From NCBI RefSeq assembly GCF_001730525.1, contig NZ_MDFN01000033.1:1-55926 (forward strand): DNA of 55,926 nt. The letters are read 5' to 3'. This document shows positions 17,429 to 24,679 of this stretch, piece after piece. Position 1 is the first letter of the stretch. Every line of letters begins with the position of its first letter. This stretch comes from Arcticibacter eurypsychrophilus. Lineage in GTDB: Bacteria > Bacteroidota > Bacteroidia > Sphingobacteriales > Sphingobacteriaceae. Below the pieces are notes generated by a model. The model saw only the letters and a list, made by a program, of their open reading frames with translations, searched no databases and had not been told where the DNA came from. Position numbers and translations under genes: made by a program.

Positions 17429-17460
17429 CAAATGAAGCTAAAGGAATTTACAACTCCAAA
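17429..17460 (-). promoter_or_regulatory. Probable trpL-trpE promoter (Bacteroidota type)
   Basis: On the minus strand a -33 TTTG (17457-17460) is separated by 20 bases from a near-consensus -7 element TTCATTTG (17429-17436). Transcription would begin close to the leader ATG at 17424, suggesting a leaderless or nearly leaderless leader-peptide mRNA. The match is good but not perfect (TT instead of TA at the start of the -7 box). Confidence 0.5.
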
Positions 17461-17572
17461 TTTTTTATATAAATAATTTATAAAGTCTTTTGATCGGATT
17501 AATTTACATAGCAGTCTGATTCCGGAAATATCTATCTGGTCATTGGCCAGCTTAATATATGCAGAGAACAGA

Positions 17573-18439
17573 TTATAGCTCTTCTATTTCTAATACGGAC
17601 AGATCAGTAAATTCAGCGATCTTTTCAATTGGAACGCCTTGGGTTTTCATCTTACGAGCTGCTTCTTTTTTCCCTTCTATTTTCCCTTCCACATATTTCT
17701 TTTCTTCTGCTTCTTGAACTGCATAGAAAAGGACATTCTCATAATCCCATTTTTGCTCTAAACTTGTTCTGTATGACATATACTCCTCCTTTGTTAAATT
17801 GCTTACCTCTGCTATCTGGAACACCTTTTCAAAAACACGTTTGTTAAAGTAGACGGGCATTTTGTCCAGTCGGCTCATGTTCTTCAATAGATAAAACCAG
17901 CGATCAAGCCCTGTTTCTAATTCTTCAGCTCTTTTCGTAAAGTTAGGCAATTCCAAAAACTTATAACCCAGTTTCTTATAAAATATTGTGCCTGTATCTT
18001 TGTCCATCAAACAGATGTCGTGCAAGTATTGTTTGGAAGGTAATTTGTCAATGGTAAAGTCCAGAACGGCGATTAAATATACTTCCTTCAACTCATAGGT
18101 GTCGCTTTCCTTTCCAACTGACAATTGTTCATTGATCAGGCGCGAAGTATAGAATATAGAGCGGTCCCGGAAATAAAGCTGTTTTCCGCGTTGCATCTCT
18201 ACGATAAATTGCTCTCCATTAGCTCCTGTACATGATAGATCGAAAATTGCTTTTTTAAAATCACGCAAATTAGCAGCATGTTCGTTGGGTTTATAGGTAA
18301 TATCAACGATATGTTTTTCACCTTTAAAAAGTTCATTCAAAAAATCTTTAATGATATCTTTATTAGGTTCAGATCCGAAAAGGCGTTTAAATCCCCAATC
18401 TGTTAGAGGGTCAATATAGCGACCTGTATTTAGTTCCAT
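17573..18439 (-). CDS. PD-(D/E)XK nuclease family transposase (Rpn-like)
   Basis: A 288-residue protein of the PD-(D/E)XK nuclease family transposase group, starting at the Met at 18439 ('MELNTGRYIDPLTDWGFKRLFG'), which is the family start; the open frame runs 65 codons further upstream without conserved sequence. The nuclease core is the 'FDLSCTGANGEQFIVEMQRG' region, with Asp and E-x-Q as catalytic residues, followed by 'YFRDRSIFYTSRLINEQL'. The C-terminus is charged and helical. No terminal inverted repeats or target duplication are evident, so it is annotated as a gene of this family and not as an insertion sequence. Confidence 0.85.
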   Translation of the reverse strand: MELNTGRYIDPLTDWGFKRLFGSEPNKDIIKDFLNELFKGEKHIVDITYKPNEHAANLRDFKKAIFDLSCTGANGEQFIVEMQRGKQLYFRDRSIFYTSRLINEQLSVGKESDTYELKEVYLIAVLDFTIDKLPSKQYLHDICLMDKDTGTIFYKKLGYKFLELPNFTKRAEELETGLDRWFYLLKNMSRLDKMPVYFNKRVFEKVFQIAEVSNLTKEEYMSYRTSLEQKWDYENVLFYAVQEAEEKKYVEGKIEGKKEAARKMKTQGVPIEKIAEFTDLSVLEIEEL

Positions 18440-18785
18440 TGGTTTATTATGGTTTAGAATACAGGCAATGTACAAAGAAATTGCCTGTATGAGCTTTCCA
18501 TAAATAGAAAAACATGACAATGAATTTCTCAATGATTTAAGTCCAATTATCCTTTTAGATAATCTAATTTTCGAATAGTTATAATAGTCTGTAAATACTA
18601 CTAAAGCTTCCTTCGCTATACCTACTTTGCTCAAATCCTGCTATAGCATGCGGAATGACAGGAGAGGTTTTATTATCAAATAAAGGATTGATATGTTAGG
18701 TAGTAAGCATGGGTAATCAACACCTAATTTTCTTCCACTGAAAACTAACTCCAAGGGGTTCAAACAACTCGATTTTATTGAATTG
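18440..18785. other. Intergenic region without a recognisable gene
   Basis: This 346-base stretch between the nuclease-transposase start and the end of the next minus-strand gene contains only an open but non-conserved upstream extension of the nuclease frame. I see no RNA gene, strong hairpin or consensus promoter in it. Confidence 0.4.
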
Positions 18786-19232
18786 TTAATGACTTACCCC
18801 TAACAAAGGTCTTCCGCTTTGTAAAATCGCAACAACGATAATCAACAAGGCCAAACTAAAGTAAATGGCAACCGGGCGATGTTTCGCAGTTAAATCAGCA
18901 ATTCTTTTTGATTTTGCATTCCCGATTGTAATTAATATAACCGCTACCAGCATCATTGCCAGATGTTCCACCTTCCAATAGCGTAATGTGCTGTCTTTCA
19001 TTGCTTCTCCCATGGTGTGGTTTATGACCCAAGGGCTTACAAAATATAATAACAACCCGAGCACAAATTGAATATGCGTCGATATTAAAGTAACCAAGTT
19101 GAGCGTTTTGTTTGCCTTGTTAAAAGGTTTTTTGCCAAACCATCCTGCAAAAGCTAAAATAATAGCAATTATTAACGCAAAGAATAAAACGAACCGAAGT
19201 CCGGAATGTGCCTGAAATAAGAAATCGTACAT
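18786..19232 (-). CDS. Four-helix membrane protein, conserved in Bacteroidota
   Basis: A 148-residue membrane protein with four transmembrane helices (about residues 12-30, 45-66, 86-104 and 120-140). Each helix or its edge carries a conserved-looking His (His9, His52, His89 and His118), and basic residues lie in the loops. Relatives in the phylum are often labelled cytochrome b-like; the paired histidines would fit haem binding, but I cannot show this. It is a single gene on its strand. Confidence 0.65.
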   Translation of the reverse strand: MYDFLFQAHSGLRFVLFFALIIAIILAFAGWFGKKPFNKANKTLNLVTLISTHIQFVLGLLLYFVSPWVINHTMGEAMKDSTLRYWKVEHLAMMLVAVILITIGNAKSKRIADLTAKHRPVAIYFSLALLIIVVAILQSGRPLLGVSH

Positions 19233-19318
19233 AGATATTTTGATTGTTATTCAAAGAAACGAAAATTGTGTTAATTAAAGAATTATTCGTTTTCTAATGA
19301 CATTAAATTGTGTAATTA

Positions 19319-20284
19319 CTATTCCTGTTTAAACGAAACCCGCTCACCCAGAACAACTGCATGAACAGTGCTAAAAGGACTCAATTTTTTACTTGCTGTA
19401 CTGGCATACCGGTCAATACGCGATGAAAGGCCTTGCATCAGGGTGTTGCCTAAATAACCCATATCATAAATATGACCCTTTTCGACCGGATAGCCTTGTG
19501 CAGTCTTATCAATTGCTTCCTTGGGATAATCAGCGGGCTCAGGAGACTGAAAGGTACCGATGATGGCACAAGGACTGAAGGCTTTGCAGTTTAGCAGCAC
19601 GTATTCCTGTGTGGCATTTACATATTTATAAAACAGCAGCGACATGCTGACCATCAGTATACATGCTGGATTGATCGTGCCATTAAAGGTAACCGTTTGT
19701 CCGGCAAGTGTATCGTACTTATCCAAATCAATATCCTGGATATCCAGATGTTCATAGTACTCTTCCCGGAAGTTAAAGGCCACCAGGGTTAGCCTGATGC
19801 GGTATTTGTTACTTTGCTCGTTGAGCCATTTGGGCTTTTTGATGTCCGTTTGGGTGTTCAGCTCAGGAAGGGTGACAGAAATCTTTCCTTCGGCAGACTG
19901 CAATACCTGCGGTACTACACGGAGCACATCGGCCAGCTGGCTGTCTGCATTAAACTCCATACCGTTCAGGTAAGACAGGTCCGCATCGTGCAGATCCCGT
20001 TTTCCTACAGCTGCGCTGGCACTGTTGCGGATGCTATGATACACATAACGGGTACTGCGACTAACGGCAGCCCCATCCCGAAAAAGATAGGCCGGATCAA
20101 ATGCCCTGCGGATAATGGCCGCAGTCGAGCTGGAAAGCCCGAATTCGGTCGAAGTTTTAATACTTTCCTGCGTTTGTTTAAATGCTTTGGGCTTGCCTTG
20201 AATAAGGTTCTTTTTGCCGTAAGTTCGGTATATAACGGAGCCTGCTTTACCGCGGATCATCCCATTTTTATCTACATGAGCCAT
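19319..20284 (-). CDS. Unrecognised protein with GKAGSV N-terminus
   Basis: A 321-residue protein starting at the Met at 20284 ('MAHVDKNGMIRGKAGSVIYRTYG'). The upstream 25 codons look like non-coding extension. There is no signal peptide, transmembrane helix or known catalytic motif. The 'GMIRGKAGSVIYR' opening and the later '...RSTRYVYHSIR' resemble the opening of repetitive uncharacterised Sphingobacteriaceae proteins with a GKAGSVVG-like start, some of which occur near mobile DNA. The third-position GC looks higher than in neighbouring genes, hinting at separate ancestry. I do not assign a function. Confidence 0.6.
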   Translation of the reverse strand: MAHVDKNGMIRGKAGSVIYRTYGKKNLIQGKPKAFKQTQESIKTSTEFGLSSSTAAIIRRAFDPAYLFRDGAAVSRSTRYVYHSIRNSASAAVGKRDLHDADLSYLNGMEFNADSQLADVLRVVPQVLQSAEGKISVTLPELNTQTDIKKPKWLNEQSNKYRIRLTLVAFNFREEYYEHLDIQDIDLDKYDTLAGQTVTFNGTINPACILMVSMSLLFYKYVNATQEYVLLNCKAFSPCAIIGTFQSPEPADYPKEAIDKTAQGYPVEKGHIYDMGYLGNTLMQGLSSRIDRYASTASKKLSPFSTVHAVVLGERVSFKQE

Positions 20285-20717
20285 AATAGTATTTATTAGG
20301 TAGGCAAAGTAATCATATAAGAATCTTGACAGGTAAATAATAGGATTATTTCCAAACAAAGACAGAAAACGGTAGGGAAACAGCAGATTTTGCTTAACCC
20401 CTTATGTAGGAGATCGATGTAGAAATGGGTTACTCTTCCAGGCAAAAAAGGATCTGCACAAAGCCTTAAATTATTTTCGCTAAACTAATCAGGATAAATC
20501 CACTTAATGAAAGCCCAAATAAACAAATAGAACCAAGATAAATTCCACTTAATGAACCCCAAAATAAACCCTGTATAACCAGGCATAAGTCCCATTTACG
20601 GACGTTCAGGTGGGACTTATTGCGGGATTATCTCTGATTTATCTCCGCATAATTCAATATCAGGTTTAACTCTTATAACCCACCCAAAAGGAAGTTACAA
20701 GAGCCCCGATTTATTCT
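20285..20717. repeat. Intergenic region with degenerate direct repeats and an inverted repeat
   Basis: This 433-base gap contains no gene. Two about 34-base direct repeats are present (20491-20524 and 20536-20569), both with 'CCACTTAATGAA' and ending in AAATAAAC. Just downstream is a perfect 10-base inverted repeat (20585-20594 with 20611-20620) with a 16-base spacer. The arrangement resembles a decayed repeat element or a remnant of a mobile sequence. It separates the unrecognised ORF from the end of the E1-like gene. Confidence 0.45.
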
Positions 20718-21875
20718 TTAATAAGTAGGAAGATCTAATTCCAGCTCATTGATATAATTAATTATCCCTCCTTCGAGATTATACAGATTATTAAAACCAT
20801 ACTTATCCTCCAAAATGCGAATGGCTTTGGCACTGCGTACACCAGATTTACACATCACTACTACCCTCGTGTTCCTGTCAATAGTACCTCCCGAAGCACT
20901 TATGGTAGAAAGCGGAATTAATTCCGTTCCAATATTCACATAATCATACTCATCCGCTTCGCGCACGTCAATGATCTGAAAATCCAAACCCTGTTCCTGC
21001 CAATCCTGCAAATCCGTAGGACTTACTTCTTTAAGTGGCTTTTCAATGGCTTTTACGCCGCAAAATTGTTCATAATCAATCAATTCTTTGATCGTCGGAT
21101 TTTCTCCGTTTACAGGGTTAGCCGGGTTTTTGCTGATATTGAAAGTTCTGGATTCAAAACTAAGGGCATCAAATGTAAAAAAACGACCACTTAGGGTGTC
21201 TCCTACGTTGGTAATAACCTTAATGACTTCCAAGGCCTGAAGGCTGCCGATAATACCTGGCAAAACGCCTAATACGCCAGCTTCCGAACAATTAGGCACA
21301 GCTCCCGGATCGGGAGGAGTTGGAAACAAGTCCCGGTAATTGGGTCCACGAACTCCTTGGTCATTTAGCTGATTGAATACAGAAACCTGTCCTTCAAACT
21401 GGAAAATAGATGCATACACATTTGGCTTATTAAGCAACAAGCAGGCATCATTTACCAAATACCGGGTAGGAAAATTGTCAGTGCCATCGGCTACAACATC
21501 GTACCCGCCTATAATTTCTAAGGCATTTTGAGATGTCAGCTGCGTATTATATACGGTAATATTAATGTGTGGGTTTAGAGATAACAGCCGTTTTTTTGCC
21601 GCTTCAGTTTTTGGAATGCCGACCTCCTCGATGCCAAACAGGACTTGCCGATGCAGGTTACTGTCGTCGACCACGTCGCAATCCACAATCCCAATATGGC
21701 CTACTCCTGCTGCAGCGAGGTACAATAGAACAGGACTGCCTAATCCACCCGCACCTACTACCAGTACGCTTGATTTCTTTAATTTTTCCTGAGCTTCCAT
21801 GCCAAAACCAGGAATGATAATATGGCGATTGTAACGCGCCAGTTCTTCTTTAGAAAAGAGGGTATTCTGAGTCAT
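20718..21875 (-). CDS. E1-like MoeB/ThiF adenylyltransferase with C-terminal rhodanese (MoeZ-like)
   Basis: A 385-residue two-domain protein. The E1-like domain (about 1-250) has the nucleotide-binding 'SVLVVGAGGLGSPVLLYLAAAGVGHIGIVD', 'DGTDNFPTRYLVND' and 'PNCSEAGVLG'. The paired CxxC zinc motifs of E. coli MoeB are not seen. The rhodanese domain (about 285-385) has 'IIDVREADEY' and the active loop 'MCKSGVRS', with its Cys near 342. Such proteins adenylate the C-terminal glycine of a ubiquitin-fold carrier and load it with sulfur as a thiocarboxylate. It starts six bases after the CysO-like gene, its likely substrate. Mycobacterium MoeZ, which serves CysO, has the same architecture. Confidence 0.9.
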   Translation of the reverse strand: MTQNTLFSKEELARYNRHIIIPGFGMEAQEKLKKSSVLVVGAGGLGSPVLLYLAAAGVGHIGIVDCDVVDDSNLHRQVLFGIEEVGIPKTEAAKKRLLSLNPHINITVYNTQLTSQNALEIIGGYDVVADGTDNFPTRYLVNDACLLLNKPNVYASIFQFEGQVSVFNQLNDQGVRGPNYRDLFPTPPDPGAVPNCSEAGVLGVLPGIIGSLQALEVIKVITNVGDTLSGRFFTFDALSFESRTFNISKNPANPVNGENPTIKELIDYEQFCGVKAIEKPLKEVSPTDLQDWQEQGLDFQIIDVREADEYDYVNIGTELIPLSTISASGGTIDRNTRVVVMCKSGVRSAKAIRILEDKYGFNNLYNLEGGIINYINELELDLPTY

Positions 21876-21881
21876 TGGTGA

Positions 21882-22163
21882 TCAAATTAAATTTCCGCCT
21901 GCTATAGCTGGTACAATGCTGATAACTGAACGTGTTTCTACGTGTGTGTGGTTATACTGTAGGTTTCGTATATCATCTTCATCTACGAATACATTAATAA
22001 ACGATCGAATGGAGCCGCTTGGATCAAGAAGATGTTTCTGTACATCGGGATATTGATGTACAAGATTGGCGATAATTTCAGACACATCATTTCCTGAGAT
22101 ATTGATTTTAGCTGAATTGCCGGTAAACTTCCTTAAGGGGGTTGGAATTATAACAGTAGCCAT
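21882..22163 (-). CDS. CysO/ThiS/MoaD-like ubiquitin-fold sulfur carrier with C-terminal extension
   Basis: A 93-residue beta-grasp protein. It opens with 'VIIPTPLRKFTGN', contains 'FINVFVDEDDIR' and ends 'ISIVPAIAGGNLI', matching the CysO/MoaD layout. The usual C-terminal Gly-Gly is followed by three extra residues (NLI), so a peptidase must expose the glycine before activation. This is how JAMM-dependent carriers work (known for CysO-adduct release and for carriers such as HcyS and QbsE). The adjacent upstream gene encodes the expected JAMM peptidase and the downstream gene the E1. The final sulfur acceptor is unknown. Confidence 0.88.
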   Translation of the reverse strand: MATVIIPTPLRKFTGNSAKINISGNDVSEIIANLVHQYPDVQKHLLDPSGSIRSFINVFVDEDDIRNLQYNHTHVETRSVISIVPAIAGGNLI

Positions 22164-22189
22164 ATGTTTTGAGTTAAGTTTTACTTATT

Positions 22190-22623
22190 TTACAATAATA
22201 TTTCTATAATTTGTTCTTGAAATTTTTGCTCTTCATCCAGTTGCCAGCATTTAGGTGCCGAAACACCCCGTCCTGATACGGAGATAATGAGATATGAAAT
22301 ATTGGGCAAAGCAAACTGCTTGTCATCAGGAGAAGGTAATGCGGGCTGATTGGGATGGGAATGATAAATTCCCAGCAATGCAAGGTTATTTTGTTCAGCA
22401 TATCGTTCAGCTTTCATATAGTCGTATGGATTTATTTTAAAATAACGATGCTTTTCTGAACCCTCATCATTTTTAACTTCCAAAGCAATTTTTACATTAT
22501 CTTCCTGTGTTCCCTGAATGCCAAAAAAAAACCACAACATTCATTTGGAAATATACGTACAGCACTTTCAATCATTACTGACCAGGGATCCGCTGCTATG
22601 ATCAATTTGTTAAAGTTTGCCAT
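22190..22623 (-). pseudogene. JAMM/M67 metallopeptidase, frameshifted at a nine-T run
   Basis: A Mec/QbsD-like JAMM zinc peptidase whose frame is interrupted. From the ATG at 22623, frame one encodes residues 1-33, including the catalytic Glu28 in 'FPNECCGFF'. It then runs into the T9 tract (22523-22531 on the plus strand as A9) and stops near 22492. The other frame continues from the same tract as 'FFFGIQGTQED' and holds the zinc motif 'GIYHSHPNQPALPSPDD' (H-x-H-P-x7-S-x2-D). One extra T restores a normal 144-residue protein. The short ORF from 22540 alone lacks the catalytic Glu. Explanations are a real inactivating deletion, a homopolymer sequencing error, or slippage at the tract. It lies 23 bases after the SDR gene and 26 bases before the carrier gene. 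Confidence 0.85.
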
Positions 22624-22646
22624 ACCTGTAGATTTTTAAATCGGGG

Positions 22647-24065
22647 TTAAGAAATATTTTTTTCTACTATCAAATCTTTTATCTGTTCTGAATACTCAGA
22701 ATCTTCCAGACTCTCAATCAACAATGAAACAGTGGGACCATAATGAGCTATAGTAGTGCCCTCTGCTTTTAAATATTGAGGTTTAAGTCCCCATTCTAAT
22801 ATTTTAAAAGTTACACGTTTATCGACTTTCTTTAATGCAGCCCGTACAAGAATCTTTAGTTCAGTAAGTAAACGTACTTTGGAGCAGTTTTCTCCCTCGG
22901 TATTTTGAATACGGATCAGGGAATCAAGTAGAATTTTTTCATCAACTGGACAAACATGCGAAATGATAATATCACCCTCTTCATTATATGATTTGTCTTT
23001 GCATTCATATACATTAATCAGCAAATTTAATTCCTGGGGATGAGACCAATCCATTTGTCCTCTAAAGAATTTTTCCGAGTATCCTGGTGGGTTTCCTCTA
23101 AAAATGACTGGGATAAAGCTGCCGGCCTCTTTAATGTAATACAGGGCAACTTCCAAACTTTCAACTGGCCATTCGAGGTTTCGTACAATTAGAAAATTAG
23201 CTTTTCCGGTCGTAGAATGGAGTAAGGCATTTAGCATCAGGTCAGCTGCTTCTTGAACGTTCTGAGCCGTTACATACTTTCCCGGGCTGTGGAGGGAAAG
23301 ATGATCTGCATTTCTGGCGTTTTGAAATTCAATATCCATCAAACTATTATCCAGAATATGAGTAAACCTAACTATTGAATAGAGTACGTCACTACGCCGG
23401 GCATAGGTATCAAATATTAATTCACATATTTTCTTCGTAGCAGAGTAAACCTCGTCTGTATAATACCTGCTGGATTTGCCAGTGGATGAAAAAACACATT
23501 GTTTTACTGAAGGTGTGTTTTCGCATGCTTTAGCCAGATTCCAGGTTCCTATTACATTTATGTTTACAGCATCGAAAATATGGTTTTCAGCAAAACCAGG
23601 ATCGCGCTGAGCCGCGGTGTGAAATACGAACTCTGGTTGATAGGTTGCAAAAATTTCATTTAGTTCATCCGAATTGCAGATGTCTGCCTGAATATATTCT
23701 ACGCGGTTGTTGCTAGTATTTGCTTTATCATTAAAAGGTTTTTTATCTATAACAATTATTTTACTGATTTGGAAATCCAGTAATTTATTTAAGAGACTGC
23801 TACCTACGCATCCCAATCCTCCGGTAACTATGCAGGTACTTGATTTTAACAAATCGTTTATTTCAGCTACAGGCAAGCTTAATTTTCTTTTTGTAGTCGG
23901 CGAAAATGGATTTTCATCTAATCGACCCTCTGCATTATATAGTTCAATAAGCTGTTTCGTTAAATTCAGCAGTTCGGAATATGATTCTGGTAAATGCAGT
24001 TTAGGAGACAATTCCCATATTTTCTCAAAAATTGAAGAAATTGTATACATGTTTTTATTATTCAT
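22647..24065 (-). CDS. SDR-family NAD(P)-dependent epimerase/dehydratase-like protein
   Basis: A 472-residue protein. After about 70 helical N-terminal residues it has a Rossmann domain with the 'TGGLGCVGSS' nucleotide motif (81-90), an acidic 'IVIDKKPF' at the end of strand 2, 'YIQADI', 'FHTAAQRDPGFAENH', 'VFSSTGKSS' and the catalytic Y207-x3-K211. This resembles nucleotide-sugar dehydratases and epimerases of the polysaccharide-biosynthesis SDR type. Residues 330-472 match no domain I know. It is the first gene of the four-gene set SDR, JAMM, carrier, E1, so it may act on a sugar or metabolite modified with sulfur. That link is inferred only from operon position. Confidence 0.8.
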   Translation of the reverse strand: MNNKNMYTISSIFEKIWELSPKLHLPESYSELLNLTKQLIELYNAEGRLDENPFSPTTKRKLSLPVAEINDLLKSSTCIVTGGLGCVGSSLLNKLLDFQISKIIVIDKKPFNDKANTSNNRVEYIQADICNSDELNEIFATYQPEFVFHTAAQRDPGFAENHIFDAVNINVIGTWNLAKACENTPSVKQCVFSSTGKSSRYYTDEVYSATKKICELIFDTYARRSDVLYSIVRFTHILDNSLMDIEFQNARNADHLSLHSPGKYVTAQNVQEAADLMLNALLHSTTGKANFLIVRNLEWPVESLEVALYYIKEAGSFIPVIFRGNPPGYSEKFFRGQMDWSHPQELNLLINVYECKDKSYNEEGDIIISHVCPVDEKILLDSLIRIQNTEGENCSKVRLLTELKILVRAALKKVDKRVTFKILEWGLKPQYLKAEGTTIAHYGPTVSLLIESLEDSEYSEQIKDLIVEKNIS

Positions 24066-24379
24066 AGAAATGATGTACCATTTAATTACGTCGCTAAAGG
24101 AATTTATTAACGAGTCTGGATGTAGTCATATTGATTTTCTTCATATCAAATTTTACTAATTTTATTAATCTCTGTTGAAATTCTACGCTAATTTTATTAA
24201 GAATTAAATGTTAGTAGAATTGAATTTTCAACATAAACTTACTGTATTTGTTTCGTAGATCAACGAGGTGAGAATTAGATTTACTTACTTTTGTATAAAA
24301 GTGTAAAATAACGGTAAACAAATTAATTGAGGATTATTAGCATCAAGATAAAGAAGAGAATAGCGATTTGGGAGGTATT

Positions 24380-24410
24380 AAAAAAATGAAGCTTCCGATG
24401 GGCGGAAGCT
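24380..24410 (-). terminator. Intrinsic terminator of the tRNA-like transcript
   Basis: On the minus strand an 8-bp stem (AGCTTCCG with CGGAAGCT, 24403-24410 with 24390-24397) and a five-base loop are followed by TCA and seven T. It lies about 40 bases downstream of the tRNA-like repeats and well before the SDR gene, so the RNA unit is terminated separately. Confidence 0.8.
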
Positions 24411-24445
24411 CAAACTAACCAATTATAAACCTAAATTATTGAAAG

Positions 24446-24603
24446 GAGCTGTAAGGGAAGGAATCGAACCTCCAAGGAGTGGTTAACCGTTGCCGGATTC
24501 CCATGATCTCCACCAAGGGAAGGAATCGAACCTGAGCTGTAAGGGAAGGAATCGAACCTCCAAGGAGTGGTTAACCGTTGCCGGATTCCCATGATCTCCA
24601 CCA
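24446..24603 (-). repeat. Tandem partial duplication of the tRNA-like 3' half
   Basis: Two identical 70-base copies (24446-24515 and 24534-24603) are offset by 88 bases. The 18-base sequence beginning AGGGAAGGAATCG occurs three times (24454-24471, 24516-24533 and 24542-24559), and one copy bridges the two repeats. The unit corresponds to the variable arm, T arm and 3' acceptor strand of the tRNA-like RNA, so the transcript would carry a complete tRNA-like fold followed by a second truncated 3' half. Confidence 0.85.
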
Positions 24604-24644
24604 CCGAGACAAGGAGGTGTGTCTGCCTATTTCACCACCTTACA
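24538..24644 (-). tRNA. Atypical class II tRNA-like RNA (Leu-type D arm, apparent GUC loop triplet)
   Basis: The minus strand folds as a tRNA. The acceptor is TGTAAGG/CCTTACA (24638-24644 with 24538-24544), with D stem GTG/CAC and an AAATAGGCAGA loop as in tRNA-Leu. The anticodon stem CCTCC/GGTGG has a central U-U mismatch and loop TTGTCTC. A variable region of about 39 bases contains CCG-GCAA-CGG, and the T arm is GGAGG-TTCGATT-CCTTC. The triplet at positions 34-36 would be GUC (Asp), yet the D arm and long variable arm are class II, position 37 is U and the discriminator G differs from the A of leucine tRNAs. No CCA is encoded, which is normal for the phylum. It has its own promoter and terminator. 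It may be a degenerate tRNA or a non-canonical one; identity is uncertain. Confidence 0.6.
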
Positions 24645-24679
24645 GTATGTAAACATTTGCTATTTGCATTTGCTTGAAA

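Noticed and set aside
17573-18439. Complete insertion sequence around the PD-(D/E)XK transposase-family gene
   Set aside because: No terminal inverted repeats or target-site duplication are visible, and this family often lacks demonstrable transposition.
19814-20299. 161-codon plus-strand ORF opposite the unrecognised protein
   Set aside because: It is antisense to a longer ORF with a plausible start. Neither has strong homology that I can recall, but the minus-strand product has a more protein-like composition and the conserved-looking GKAGSV opening.
22204-22540. Calling the JAMM gene as an intact short CDS from 22540
   Set aside because: The short ORF lacks the catalytic Glu and begins within the homopolymer; the missing N-terminus is present in another frame just upstream.
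24248-24293. Plus-strand TACTTTTG promoter-like element
   Set aside because: The nearest TTTG is about 35 bases upstream, too far for the -33 element, and no plus-strand gene follows before the minus-strand tRNA-like unit.
24446-24603. Repeats that could suggest a CRISPR array
   Set aside because: There are only two 70-base copies, corresponding to a tRNA-like RNA, with no spacers of regular length and no cas genes.
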